DNA of 32,330 nucleotides from Paludibacteraceae bacterium (lineage in GTDB: Bacteria; Bacteroidota; Bacteroidia; Bacteroidales; Paludibacteraceae), in assembly GCA_905236355.1 (NCBI GenBank), contig CAJOPG010000075.1, positions 1-32,330 on the forward strand, read 5' to 3'. The notes beneath the pieces were generated by a model that did not search any database, was not told the origin of the DNA, and saw only the letters and a program-made list of their open reading frames with translations. This document shows, piece after piece, positions 1 through 8,809 of the stretch. A program made the position numbers and the translations under genes. Position 1 is the first letter of the stretch. Every line of letters starts with the position of its first letter.

Positions 1-89
1 CCCCATTGCGCCTTCAAACCGACAAAAAATCTAATCAAAAATAAAGCCATAATCATCAAAACGCTAATGACCGATTTGGGTTAAAAAAT
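1..89 (-). repeat. Left copy of an outward-facing ~90-bp leader-like repeat
   Basis: Read on the minus strand, this stretch contains a 24-nt block (64-87, core AACCCAAATCGGTCATTAG) that is identical to a block at 32242-32265 on the plus strand. The similarity continues downstream in diverged form: a T-rich tract, then a TAGATTTT hexamer-like box at 33-26, and an ATG at 6-4. The right copy has the same order with an ATG at nearly the same distance (60 nt from the block instead of 58). I infer that this is the promoter/leader of a gene that leaves the window to the left, or one end of a dispersed repeat. The gene itself cannot be seen. Confidence 0.7.
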
Positions 90-362
90 GTCAGAATGGA
101 TACTATTCCTCTATTCCCGGTTTCTCTGTAGTTTCTATTAAGGGTATACAGAGGGTTTTGTGCGGGCCTTTGATGTATCGATGATCCTTCGATGGTGGTA
201 TGATACCGCTATCTATTTTTATGCTTAGTGCTTTCTGTGACTCCGGTGGAGTTATCAGCCTACTGAATGTCACTTTTCAGATTTCCACAGATGGCGCCGA
301 TATGTATGATAGGTGTAGATGATGAGCAGAATTGTGGGGAACGGCCCGGCATTATCTACAGT
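90..362. other. Intergenic stretch downstream of rmuC
   Basis: I find no convincing gene here. The open frames that start at 267 and 319 on the plus strand run into the 3' end of rmuC and have no recognisable protein character. The only structure I noted is a small inverted repeat, CTCTGTA...TACAGAG at about 124-153, without a T-run that would make it a good terminator. Confidence 0.4.
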
Positions 363-1655
363 TTATTCCTCCATTGGGAGTTGTTTGCCGGCTTTGGCTC
401 CGAGTTCTTTGATTCGTTCTGCAGTCCGGAGCACATTGCCATTCCCATCCGAGAGTTTTTTGATGCCCTCGGAATATGCTTTTTGTGCAGCATCAAGACT
501 TTTCTGTATTTTTTGGAAATCTTCTATTGAGCCGCAGAGTTTGTCATACATAGCTCCTGCCAGTCGTGCTATTTCCTGTGCGTTACGATTCTGGTTTTCT
601 TGTTTCCATACATAGCTGACGGTGTGTAGTGTAGCGAGCAGGGTGGTGGGGTTCACAATGACGATTTTGCGTTGGAGAGCATAGTCATATAGTGAGTAGT
701 CGGCTTGTAGTGCGATGGTGTAGGATGCTTCAATAGGTACAAACATGAGAACGAAATCCGGGGTGTTGAGTCCTGCCGCTCGTTGATATTGTTTGTCGTA
801 GAGTTCTTTGACATGTTGTCGTAGCGAGTCGGTGTGTGCTTTGAGCAGTCGGTTGTATTCGTCTTCGGTTTGTGCCTGCTGCATTTGTTCGTAGGCGACG
901 AGAGAGACTTTGGAGTCGATAATAATTTGTTTGTTGTCAGGCATATATAGGATAACATCGGGTCGGAGTATTTCTCCTTCGAGTCCGTGTACGACAACTT
1001 CCCGTTCGTACTCAATTCCTTTTCTGAGTCCGGATGCTTCGAGTACTTTTTCCAAGACGAACTCTCCCCAGTTGCCTTGTTTTTTTACATCTCCTTTCAG
1101 TGCATTGGTCAGGTTGACGGCATCTTGTGAGAGAGTGCGATTGAGTTCCATAAGTTGTCGGAGTTCAGCCTGCAACGAAGCCTTTTCACGGGTCTCGTTG
1201 CTGAATGCGGTGCTGACCTGTTCTTTGAAATCGTTGATGCGTTCTTTGAGAGGAGTCAGCAGGTCGCCTATTTGTTTGCTGCTTTGTGTAGAGAACTCTT
1301 CCTGACGCTGCTTCATCACTCTGTTGGCGATATTCTCGAACTCAGTAGTGAGTTGTTTTTGAATATCTTGTAATTCCTGCTTTTGCGTGTCAAGTTTGTC
1401 CTGCAGGTTTCTGTTGTCGGTTTGTGCTCCGGCCAGACTGATGGTGAGTTGGCGTAGTTTTTCTTCTTGCAGGTCTGCTTTCTGTTGCCATTGTTCGGCA
1501 GTGTTTTTAGTTGCCTGTAGTTCAGTTTGCAGTCGGGTGTTGTCCTGCTGCAGTTTGCTTTCCCGACGAATCTGGAGCAGCCGTGTTGTCAGCCATGCAG
1601 CGGCGCCGCCGATAAGCAGGGCGGCGATGACAGAGATGATGAGAGTTGCGTTCAT
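363..1655 (-). CDS. rmuC: DNA recombination protein RmuC
   Basis: This is a 430-residue RmuC-family protein. RmuC was found in E. coli as a factor limiting recombination at inverted repeats, and the family carries a predicted restriction-endonuclease-like core; its exact reaction is not settled. The N-terminus has one membrane segment (about 5-26), followed by a long Gln/Glu/Lys-rich coiled coil (about 32-175) and the RmuC core (about 183-390), which opens with the conserved GNWGE at 194-198 and includes the stretch IIIDSKVSLVAYE. The length is normal for the family. The ATG overlaps the TGA of the upstream GH13 gene (ATGA), so the two are probably translationally coupled. The C-terminal tail after about 390 is Lys/Glu-rich and poorly conserved. 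Confidence 0.93.
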   Translation of the reverse strand: MNATLIISVIAALLIGGAAAWLTTRLLQIRRESKLQQDNTRLQTELQATKNTAEQWQQKADLQEEKLRQLTISLAGAQTDNRNLQDKLDTQKQELQDIQKQLTTEFENIANRVMKQRQEEFSTQSSKQIGDLLTPLKERINDFKEQVSTAFSNETREKASLQAELRQLMELNRTLSQDAVNLTNALKGDVKKQGNWGEFVLEKVLEASGLRKGIEYEREVVVHGLEGEILRPDVILYMPDNKQIIIDSKVSLVAYEQMQQAQTEDEYNRLLKAHTDSLRQHVKELYDKQYQRAAGLNTPDFVLMFVPIEASYTIALQADYSLYDYALQRKIVIVNPTTLLATLHTVSYVWKQENQNRNAQEIARLAGAMYDKLCGSIEDFQKIQKSLDAAQKAYSEGIKKLSDGNGNVLRTAERIKELGAKAGKQLPMEE

Positions 1656-3574
1656 TGTTTGCTATTGAGAGGAATGATGATACTTGTAAGTGGTTCGATA
1701 GTGATAGTTTGTGACAAGTTGTATTCTTTACCGGAGATGAGGTCGGTTCCGTTGGTGTTGTAGTGGGCGAGTATCTCGTTGTAGTGTTCTGTGGGGATTG
1801 TGCGTGGTTGTGCGGAAGCATTGAGATAGACGAAGACGGCTTTGTCGTTGTTATAACGGAAATAGGCATAAGTATTGTCCCGGCTCATGAAGTGCATTGT
1901 TTTGCCGGTATGTATGACAGGTTCGTTCAGTCGCCATGTGAAGAGCCGACTTTGGAAGTCGAACATGTCTTTCTCATAGTCAGAGAGTTGGTTTTCTTGC
2001 GGGAGTGGTTGTCGCAGTCCGCTATGTCCGCGGCTGCGGTCCGCGCTTCGTTGCCCATATTCGTCTCCGGCAAAGAGTTGCGGGATGCCTCTCATGGTGG
2101 CAATGAGTGTCATAGCCAGTTTAACCCGCCGCGGGTCTTGGTCTTTCACTACATCGGCGATGCGGTCCATATCGTGGTTGCCGGCAAAGAGCAGTAGTTT
2201 GTTGACATCGGCATAGAGATAGTCTTGCGCTACAGCGTCATACACCCGAGTCATTCCGCCTCCCCAGAAGTTCCCGTCGTTCTCTAATGCTTGCCGGATG
2301 GCTTCCTCTACCGGGAAGTCCATCACAGTCGGCAGATAGGAGTTGAAGCCGTCTGCATTGTTGGCATCAGCCTGCCAATAGGCGACATTGGAAGCGGGTC
2401 GTGTCCAACATTCGCCTACGATGTTGAGGTTGGGGTATTCGTTTCGTATGGCTTTGCACCAGTCGGCAGCGGGTTGTTTCTCAATGTAGGGATATGTATC
2501 CACCCGCAGACCGTCAAGGTCGGCATACTCAATCCACCAGACGGCCCATTGTGTGAAATACTTGAGGAGGTCATTGTTTTCAAGGTTCATATCGGGCATA
2601 GGATGGTCGAACCAGCCGCGGTTGTTGAGACGTCGGTCGTATTCGGAGGCATTGGAGTCGTAGTTGGCAGAGAAAGCGTTGTTGGTATTGGTGAACCGGT
2701 CGAACTGATTGACCCAATCATGGTAGGGGAGGTCCTTCATCCACCAATGTGCTGCTCCGCAATGGTTCGGGACCATATCCATCAGGAATTTCAGTCCTTT
2801 CTCATGTGCTTTGGCCACCATAGTTTTGTAGAGGTCGTTGTCACCGAAGCGCGGGTCGATATGGTAGTAGTCGCTACAAGCATAGCCATGGTAACTCCAT
2901 GCAGCCTCGTCGTCCAAGAGCAGCGGTGTAGGCCAGATGGTGGTGGCGCCTAATGCCTTGATGTGGTCAAGTGAGTTGATGATGCCTTGAATATCACCTC
3001 CCCATCGTCCGTCCATATTGTTTTTATCACCTTTCTCGCGGGTGTTATCGGTAGAGTTGTTGCTTTCGTCTCCGTCCACAAAACGGTCAGACATAATCAG
3101 ATAGACCACATCTGCGGAGGTGAAACTTTGGCGTTCCCGACTTCCTTGCCGGCGTGTCTGGATATCATACAGCCACTTGGACTGTTTGTCGCCTTGCCGC
3201 AGTGTGAAGAGGTAGGTTCCAGCCTTTCGGGCATCCACATCAACAAACAGGTAGTTGGGACTTTCGGCATTGTGCTGTCCTTTGATTTTTAAGCCTTTCG
3301 TGTGACGGGTTTGATAGGCTTCCCACCAAGGTTTGTCGGTTGTTACATAGTTGATGCCGGTTACTTCCTCGACGCTGACTTGTGCATCCTGAAGGTCTTG
3401 CCCATAGAACATGATAGTGAGAGGGGTCTGCATGCCGGTCCACCAGCAGAGGGGTTCTGCCTTAAGGATTTCCGGTTGGGGGTTCTCCAGAGTGGGGATG
3501 TGTGTTCGCGGTTGCAGTGTGCAACCTGCGAGTGTTACAACAACAGCAATGGTGGTGATAAGTGTTTTTCTCAT
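1652..3574 (-). CDS. GH13 neopullulanase/cyclomaltodextrinase-like lipoprotein (SusA-type)
   Basis: This is a 640-residue glycoside hydrolase of family 13 that should cleave alpha-1,4-glucans or cyclodextrins. I start it at the ATG at 3574, because it directly precedes a lipoprotein signal peptide (MRKTL... LAGC, Cys at about 17); a longer frame upstream has no signal. Residues 25-145 resemble the N-terminal beta domain of cyclomaltodextrinases. The catalytic barrel follows with all four GH13 motifs: MVPNH (268-272), GLRVD with the nucleophile Asp359, GECW with the acid/base Glu388, and GNHD (465-468). A beta-rich C-terminal domain ends the protein. It resembles Bacteroides SusA in architecture, but no susC/susD partners are present here. 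The lipid anchor places it in the periplasm or at the outer membrane. Its stop overlaps the rmuC start. No TAnnTTTG box is visible directly upstream, only the terminator of the preceding gene. Confidence 0.9.
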   Translation of the reverse strand: MRKTLITTIAVVVTLAGCTLQPRTHIPTLENPQPEILKAEPLCWWTGMQTPLTIMFYGQDLQDAQVSVEEVTGINYVTTDKPWWEAYQTRHTKGLKIKGQHNAESPNYLFVDVDARKAGTYLFTLRQGDKQSKWLYDIQTRRQGSRERQSFTSADVVYLIMSDRFVDGDESNNSTDNTREKGDKNNMDGRWGGDIQGIINSLDHIKALGATTIWPTPLLLDDEAAWSYHGYACSDYYHIDPRFGDNDLYKTMVAKAHEKGLKFLMDMVPNHCGAAHWWMKDLPYHDWVNQFDRFTNTNNAFSANYDSNASEYDRRLNNRGWFDHPMPDMNLENNDLLKYFTQWAVWWIEYADLDGLRVDTYPYIEKQPAADWCKAIRNEYPNLNIVGECWTRPASNVAYWQADANNADGFNSYLPTVMDFPVEEAIRQALENDGNFWGGGMTRVYDAVAQDYLYADVNKLLLFAGNHDMDRIADVVKDQDPRRVKLAMTLIATMRGIPQLFAGDEYGQRSADRSRGHSGLRQPLPQENQLSDYEKDMFDFQSRLFTWRLNEPVIHTGKTMHFMSRDNTYAYFRYNNDKAVFVYLNASAQPRTIPTEHYNEILAHYNTNGTDLISGKEYNLSQTITIEPLTSIIIPLNSKQ

Positions 3575-3597
3575 GGTTATGTGTTGTATATAAAGAG

Positions 3598-3637
3598 AAG
3601 GTGTCAGTCGGCCTATGATAGTACCGACTAACACCTT
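3598..3637 (-). terminator. Hairpin terminator between the EF-hand protein gene and the GH13 gene
   Basis: Arms at 3598-3611 and 3624-3637 form a 14-bp stem with one mismatch and a 12-nt loop. On the minus strand the stem is followed by a T-rich run (CTTCTCTTTAT). It sits 12 bp past the stop of the 746-residue protein gene and just before the GH13 start, so it either ends the upstream transcript or attenuates read-through into the GH13-rmuC pair. Confidence 0.7.
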
Positions 3638-3648
3638 TGTTTTGTGGT

Positions 3649-5889
3649 TTATTCTGCAGTTTCTTCTGCAGGAACTTCTTCTGCTACAGGCACTTCTTCG
3701 ACCGCTGCTTCTTCTATTACCACTTCTTCAGCGGGTTTGTTGAAGCAGGGTAGCGGGGAGCGCAGTTTCTCGCTGCCGAGCATACCGCCGATATTGCCTA
3801 ACCAGAGTCCGCAGCATACGACTAAGGCACATGCAATGCCGATGCACCATCTCTTCCAAGGTGCCAAGCCTTTTTCTGCAAACGGGTCTTTGATTTTTAC
3901 AATGGGGAAGTTCACTTGGTCGGTGAGAGTAGCCCCGAATCGAATGTTGACGATGGAGGCCGCGTTGACAGCCCAACCGTTAGCATTGAGTATCGGTGCG
4001 ATGTTGCGTTTGCGCAGTTTGAGCCATGCCATTATCATGCTGGGACCTGAGATAAGGAGAATGATAACGACAAAAATCAGGATGTATTGCCACCATGTCA
4101 GTCCGGACAACCCTTTCCCAAGTGCGACAAGAGCGGTACCAATCATGCCTAATGCCATACCGATGGCAGCAAAGATACCTGCGAATTTGGCAATATCGAA
4201 CGGCATTGCAGCTTGTGGTTTTCCATCGGCTCCCACTGCCGGTTTTTCTTGCAGTTTAGCAGTGGTTTCCGACATCATCTTGGCATCTTTTTCCGCTGCG
4301 CGCTTGTTGATGAGGTCTTCCGCCCATTTTGCCAAGCGGCGGTAGGGTGACCAGAATGCCTGTTTGATACTGATGGGATTGTCGATAATCTTTGTGATGA
4401 CGGCATCGTAGTCGAGTCCGTTGCGGTCGTAGAAGATAGCATTTTTGCCGACATAGAGATCGCCTGTTTCACCCATTGTCATGGCGGCCACAATCTCTAT
4501 GGGAGCGGGCTTCTGCTTGCTGGTGCAGGTGCAGTAAATCAAATATATGCCACTGACGGGAGCCAAAGCTGCTTGTGCACCCGGGTTGGTGACGAGCATT
4601 GTCAGGTGGCAAGCACGCTGGTCAATAACCAATGTTCCTGCCTGGAAGATTGCCTTTACATTTTGGTCGGGGTCGTAGAAGTCCTGCAGGGTGATATAGT
4701 TTTTCAGTAGAGTATAGAAGTCGCGGTACAGGTGTGTGAGACGGTCGACGGCATCGATACCATTGGCTTCAGCCTCTAAAGCCTTGTCTTGCTCTACCAA
4801 TTCGAGCAACGCAGTTTTCTTGTCAGCTTTCAGCAAAGCTTCTATACACTCCATGCCAAGGCTCTCAACGGCGGCTCCGGCTTTGGCACCTTGCCATGCG
4901 GTGTATGCCGCAAAGGCAGCGCCTATCTCGTTCCATTCTTCCTCACAGAGGGTTTTCTTTTTCTTGTCAACGGCAATAGCTTTCAGTGTTTCAAATTGAC
5001 TTGCCCAAGCGGGGTTGAATGGAGCGTTGAGGTCAAGTTCCGCCTTGCCGGTGATTCGTTGCAATGGGTATGAGGCAATCTCGTCACCTTTTTCAGTCAG
5101 GTTGTCGGCAGAGATGGCCTCTATTCGGCTTACCTGCACATCCAACGCTGCAGTGCTGTCCTGATTGAAAGCGGCCAAGCGCGAACGGAGGAAGAAGTCT
5201 TTCACTTTGGCATTGAGGGCACAGAAGAGTTCTAAGCCCTTGTCGGTATCTTCTCCGTAAGGCAGTTCGGGTTTGGCTTCTTGCCATGCTTTATATTCAT
5301 TCAGTGCAGTATAGAACGCTTCAATCTGGTCGGCATTAACTCCTTGAGCGCCGCTGCGGTCCATACTGCCACCAGTAGCGGCAATAGCTGCTGCGATGGT
5401 CTTTTGCAAGTCTTCATCGGCAGTGGAGCCTTCGGTGATGATGCCATCGCCGTTGAACTGTGTTTGGGCAAATATGGCGATGCTGTCAGACGAATCGGCT
5501 ACTGTGATAACTTCGTCTTCTTTCTTTAGATTTGCCAGTATCTGCTTGGCACTGGCGTAGAGTTGTTGCCCTTCTTCGCTGTCTTGATTGATGTTGCTCA
5601 GAGCGATTCCGTCTTCGCTGTGCAATAGAGTGTCAGCATCTCTCACTACATTGGTCAGCCAGTTGGCGGTGTTTACGATATCGTTTACATGAATTTTGCC
5701 ATCGGCATCGGTATCTGCATATTTCAAACTCTTACTGTCGATTTCTAACCCCGAAGTGGGACAGGAGAGTATAGTCCACATTTTCTGGTCCAGTTCACCG
5801 AGATGACGCAGGTCTTCACCTGACTGAATTTTCACGCGGGTCGCTCCCCCAATATTCTGAAACGCCCACTTGTAATCGTTGTTTTTCAT
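3649..5889 (-). CDS. Uncharacterised 746-residue protein with EF-hand-like loop and C-terminal membrane segments
   Basis: I do not recognise a named family. The soluble N-terminal part of about 560 residues contains a good EF-hand calcium loop, DTDADGKIHVND at 59-70, with acidic residues at loop positions 1, 3, 5 and 12 and Gly at 6. A second, degenerate Asp/Gly motif lies near 144-152 (FNGDGIITE). There is no signal peptide. The C-terminus has hydrophobic segments at about 568-590, 600-625 and 685-708 and ends in an acidic Glu/Val/Ala/Pro-rich tail (about 718-746) with repeated EEV/AEEVP units. I infer a membrane-anchored protein whose large domain is probably cytoplasmic, but the topology is uncertain. 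It lies 61 bp after the nucleosidase-like gene without a visible promoter of its own, so the two may be co-transcribed. A strong hairpin follows. Confidence 0.75.
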   Translation of the reverse strand: MKNNDYKWAFQNIGGATRVKIQSGEDLRHLGELDQKMWTILSCPTSGLEIDSKSLKYADTDADGKIHVNDIVNTANWLTNVVRDADTLLHSEDGIALSNINQDSEEGQQLYASAKQILANLKKEDEVITVADSSDSIAIFAQTQFNGDGIITEGSTADEDLQKTIAAAIAATGGSMDRSGAQGVNADQIEAFYTALNEYKAWQEAKPELPYGEDTDKGLELFCALNAKVKDFFLRSRLAAFNQDSTAALDVQVSRIEAISADNLTEKGDEIASYPLQRITGKAELDLNAPFNPAWASQFETLKAIAVDKKKKTLCEEEWNEIGAAFAAYTAWQGAKAGAAVESLGMECIEALLKADKKTALLELVEQDKALEAEANGIDAVDRLTHLYRDFYTLLKNYITLQDFYDPDQNVKAIFQAGTLVIDQRACHLTMLVTNPGAQAALAPVSGIYLIYCTCTSKQKPAPIEIVAAMTMGETGDLYVGKNAIFYDRNGLDYDAVITKIIDNPISIKQAFWSPYRRLAKWAEDLINKRAAEKDAKMMSETTAKLQEKPAVGADGKPQAAMPFDIAKFAGIFAAIGMALGMIGTALVALGKGLSGLTWWQYILIFVVIILLISGPSMIMAWLKLRKRNIAPILNANGWAVNAASIVNIRFGATLTDQVNFPIVKIKDPFAEKGLAPWKRWCIGIACALVVCCGLWLGNIGGMLGSEKLRSPLPCFNKPAEEVVIEEAAVEEVPVAEEVPAEETAE

Positions 5890-5950
5890 GTTGCATAGTA
5901 GTTTTATGTTTGTTGTTATATCTTTTGTTTTCCGACTTGCCTCTTATTTT

Positions 5951-6415
5951 TCACACTCCGTTGCCTACTTGTCGGTAGTCGTGCAGCGACAGGTTGTCGC
6001 TCACATATTTCAATGCATGTACATTATGGAAGCCCATAGCACAAATGAAGGCGAGTTCCATGTCGAACACGCAGTTTGTGTAGTTGCTCTGCAGGCAGAA
6101 GTCTATACCTGTGTAGCATGGGGCTTTCCGCATGCCGTTTTGACCATATCGGGTGGGTGCAAGCATTAAAACGGGCTCGGGATAATTCACATTGGGGTGA
6201 TTGAGCCGGGCTTCCGTTACTTCCACCATCTCACCTATTTCAAAGTTGGCACTGCCGGCATAACCGACATTGAAGATTTCTGTATCCAGCGTGAGGTCGC
6301 GAAGGCTTTTCATTATGTTGAGTGCTCCCACTCCTGTTATTCTCACTTCGATGCCGGGGAAATATTTTTCCGCCAACCGGCGTTCCTGTTCTTCTGCGAT
6401 GACGACAAGTTGCAT
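5951..6415 (-). CDS. Short nucleoside phosphorylase/nucleosidase-like protein
   Basis: This 154-residue protein has signatures of the purine nucleoside phosphorylase / MTA-SAH nucleosidase superfamily: a GVG-A turn (GVGALN), a central NVGYAGS strand-turn, FDMELAF near the C-terminus (compare the VDMEsaA ribose/base-binding motif) and a final KYVSDN (compare the catalytic SD). It is well short of the usual 230 or so residues, so parts of the base-binding region must be reduced or missing. I prefer the ATG at 6415 to the one at 6436, because the -7 promoter box ends at 6446 and the later start leaves a normal leader of about 25 nt. The exact substrate cannot be told. It may be a minimal active enzyme or a non-catalytic nucleoside-binding protein. 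Confidence 0.75.
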   Translation of the reverse strand: MQLVVIAEEQERRLAEKYFPGIEVRITGVGALNIMKSLRDLTLDTEIFNVGYAGSANFEIGEMVEVTEARLNHPNVNYPEPVLMLAPTRYGQNGMRKAPCYTGIDFCLQSNYTNCVFDMELAFICAMGFHNVHALKYVSDNLSLHDYRQVGNGV

Positions 6416-6445
6416 GATTCTATTGGGGTTAAACATTTCAGGCTA

Positions 6446-6453
6446 CAAATATA
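6446..6453 (-). promoter_or_regulatory. Bacteroidota-type -7 box upstream of the nucleosidase-like gene
   Basis: The minus strand reads TATATTTG, an exact match to TAnnTTTG. The expected -33 position 19 bp further up reads only TTTA, so the -33 element is weak. The site predicts transcription starting near 6440 and supports the downstream start codon at 6415. Confidence 0.6.
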
Positions 6454-6500
6454 CTACAAAAAAATGGAATAGTAAATATATAGCGGTTCAATGAGCGATG

Positions 6501-7412
6501 TCAGTTGATAGTGTATTTATAGAGCAAGTCGGTTTTGTTGCCTCTGAATATATTGATATCCACCGGTCGGGAGCATCCTCCCACTTTCCCGCTCTCCGAA
6601 CACTGCCACAGGATATGGTGGTGCGATGGTTCTTTCCCTCCATAGCGTGCTATCCAGAAGGTGTATTTCCGGAACTCTTTGCGTGGGTGAAAATAGTTGA
6701 GATAGCATTTCTCGCCGGTATAGATTATAGGTCGCTGATTGTAGTATGTTTCCACAGTATTAAGCCAGCATAGCACGGAGTCGGGAGGCGGAAGGCGCTT
6801 TTCTAAATCTTCCACATCTAACACGGGTACGATGTCGCCCTGTTGCAGTTGGGCGGTTTGAATATAATTGTCGGCTTGGGCTTTTGCACCTGCTTTCCAA
6901 GAGTAGAAGTGGTAAGCACCGAAGATAATCCGCTGCTCTCTTGCTCCTTGTTTGTATCGGTTGTAGTGAGAGTCGCGATGGTTGGCTCCTTGTGTAGCCT
7001 TTGCCACGACAAAATCCACCGGTCTGGGATGCGTTTTGTTGTTGGCATTTTTGTAGAGTTTGCGCGAGTTGTCTATATGGAAGCACAACTCTTCCCACTG
7101 TATGTCTCCTTGGTAGTGGGATATGTCAATGCCAATCACTTCTCCTTCAGGGAGGCGTGTCTGCTGCCACCCGGAGAGCATGATGAGGATTTTCTCTTTG
7201 TATCTTGGTAGTTCTTCTCTTGTAGGAAGCCAGCCGCTCCACCAGAAGGCAACAAACATAGTAATAGGAATCAGCACCAGCATAGCAACTATGGAAATAG
7301 CTACTATCTTGCGGCGGCGTGCAAGCTGCTTCTTGGTAGGCCTACGTCTCCTTCTCCGATGTTTCTTCCGCTTAGGAGGATTGTTATCTATGATATTAGG
7401 GCCAGATGCCAT
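6501..7412 (-). CDS. Membrane-anchored GH25 lysozyme (N-acetylmuramidase)
   Basis: This is a 303-residue protein. It starts with a very basic cytoplasmic tail (about 14-34, rich in Arg and Lys), then one membrane segment (about 35-58), then a periplasmic GH25 domain, so it is a type II membrane protein. GH25 enzymes cleave the beta-1,4 bond between N-acetylmuramic acid and N-acetylglucosamine in peptidoglycan. The hallmark residues are present: GIDISHYQG with Asp95, and PVLDVED with Asp198 and Glu200, then PIIYTG and FWIARYGG. I start at the ATG at 7412, since the frame extends further only through a TTG codon; a GAGGGA purine run lies about 13 bp upstream. It follows the five-gene secreted operon after 41 bp and could be its last gene. 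Confidence 0.9.
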   Translation of the reverse strand: MASGPNIIDNNPPKRKKHRRRRRRPTKKQLARRRKIVAISIVAMLVLIPITMFVAFWWSGWLPTREELPRYKEKILIMLSGWQQTRLPEGEVIGIDISHYQGDIQWEELCFHIDNSRKLYKNANNKTHPRPVDFVVAKATQGANHRDSHYNRYKQGAREQRIIFGAYHFYSWKAGAKAQADNYIQTAQLQQGDIVPVLDVEDLEKRLPPPDSVLCWLNTVETYYNQRPIIYTGEKCYLNYFHPRKEFRKYTFWIARYGGKEPSHHHILWQCSESGKVGGCSRPVDINIFRGNKTDLLYKYTIN

Positions 7413-7453
7413 GTTGTTTTTTCTATCCCTCAATTATTCAAATTCTCAAGTTC

Positions 7454-8791
7454 TCATTCCGTCACTTTCCGATACTTGCCTTCAATCAAGAGCATGCCGG
7501 GAAGGACTTCACCTCCTGCGGTCTTCTTGAAAGTCGTTGCTTGCAACTCCGAGCCTTCAGACTTTTCGGTTACGGCGTTGTAGCGATTGTCCCATATCTT
7601 GTCTTTTTTAGGCTGAAGAGATGCTACATATTTATATTTGGTGCGGTTGGTTTCAGGGTCAACTATGCGTTGCACCACTTGAAAACGGGACCTCTCCGTG
7701 ATGCCTTCTTTCATGCCAATTTTGGCGGTATAGCCCGATATTCGTCCCTTGTCATCGGTTACAATTTCATACACCGGAGTCTTCACTTTGAAGTCCTCGT
7801 ATGCCAATTGCAGGGCGGCAATGTTTTTATCAACAGAGCGTGTGCAGACCATTTTCACCAACTCGGGTCGCTCATACGAACCTTTGATGACGCTTTTCCC
7901 GTCGTACTCATATTCGTGTGCCACATACTTCAGGCGGAAAGTGTTGTCATCCATCAAGAAGCCCATCATCTTGTCATAATCGGGAACGGGCGTATAATAG
8001 TTATTGTAGAAAATGGCGGCAATACTATCGTTCCACTCTAACTGATACAGATAGGAATGTGTCTTCACGGTAAATCCGGTGAAACTATCGGCAATATCAC
8101 CCCCGAGTTGAGCAATCTGGCTACCACTTTTGTTGCCCGTGAAGGCATCAAGGATACCGCCAAACACATTCAGCACAGCTTTTGCCACAGCAGCTTTTTC
8201 TTCGGCAGTAACATAGGTGATATCGGAAATAAGCACAAAGGTGTTGCCAATCAGTTCTTCTCCTGCGTCTGACAATGTGGCGAGCCCTCGGGCGGTTTGA
8301 ATGGCTTTGTTGACATCCAATTCGGAAGCGTTGTACTGCCCGCGCTGCTGAATCAAGTTCATTGAGAAGTGTGCAGTGTTGATGTCAAAGTTATCAGGGT
8401 CAATCTCCAGCCCGAACCACTTTGCCACCATCATTTTTGCAATCTCTTGTTGGTTGAGAATCTTCTCCAACATGGCGGCATTTTTGCGTATATCCGCTGC
8501 GTTGAGGACCTTACCGTATTCTGCTTTTATCAGTCCGTGGGAAGTGCGTTTGACATTTTCTATACTATCGTTGTCTATGGCAAAGAAACCGATATTGTGG
8601 TCATCATACTTATCCGATTTCGGTTTCTCCATAAAGGCTTCATATATCTCCACACCAAACTCGTCTTCGCTATGATATATCATCATTTCGGCAAGCGAGT
8701 TGCGTTTGTATTCCCGCAACTCACCTGTTGATTGTGCATACATAACGGAGACTACAGATGCACACAATAGTAACAGACTTGTTTTACGCAT
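7454..8791 (-). CDS. Uncharacterised exported protein, last gene of the secreted operon
   Basis: This is a 445-residue protein with a clear signal peptide (about 1-19, ending VMYAQ) and no later membrane segment, so it should be periplasmic or outer-membrane associated. I do not recognise a named family. The middle has a region rich in YNNYYTPVPDYDKM-like aromatic residues. Near 365-385 the phrase AKIGMKEGITERSRFQVV resembles the 'GL..GD.F.V' C-terminal module of FlgT/CsgG-like envelope proteins, but this is only a loose likeness. It is 18 bp downstream of the next gene up and is transcribed with it. Confidence 0.75.
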   Translation of the reverse strand: MRKTSLLLLCASVVSVMYAQSTGELREYKRNSLAEMMIYHSEDEFGVEIYEAFMEKPKSDKYDDHNIGFFAIDNDSIENVKRTSHGLIKAEYGKVLNAADIRKNAAMLEKILNQQEIAKMMVAKWFGLEIDPDNFDINTAHFSMNLIQQRGQYNASELDVNKAIQTARGLATLSDAGEELIGNTFVLISDITYVTAEEKAAVAKAVLNVFGGILDAFTGNKSGSQIAQLGGDIADSFTGFTVKTHSYLYQLEWNDSIAAIFYNNYYTPVPDYDKMMGFLMDDNTFRLKYVAHEYEYDGKSVIKGSYERPELVKMVCTRSVDKNIAALQLAYEDFKVKTPVYEIVTDDKGRISGYTAKIGMKEGITERSRFQVVQRIVDPETNRTKYKYVASLQPKKDKIWDNRYNAVTEKSEGSELQATTFKKTAGGEVLPGMLLIEGKYRKVTE

Positions 8792-8809
8792 CTTCCGAGT
8801 CCACTCTGT

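Noticed and set aside
653-1015. Open frames inside rmuC and in other long genes on both strands (for example 2291-2953, 3644-4345, 17203-17910, 22802-23386)
   Set aside because: They are shadows of well-supported genes with low-complexity translations and no motifs.
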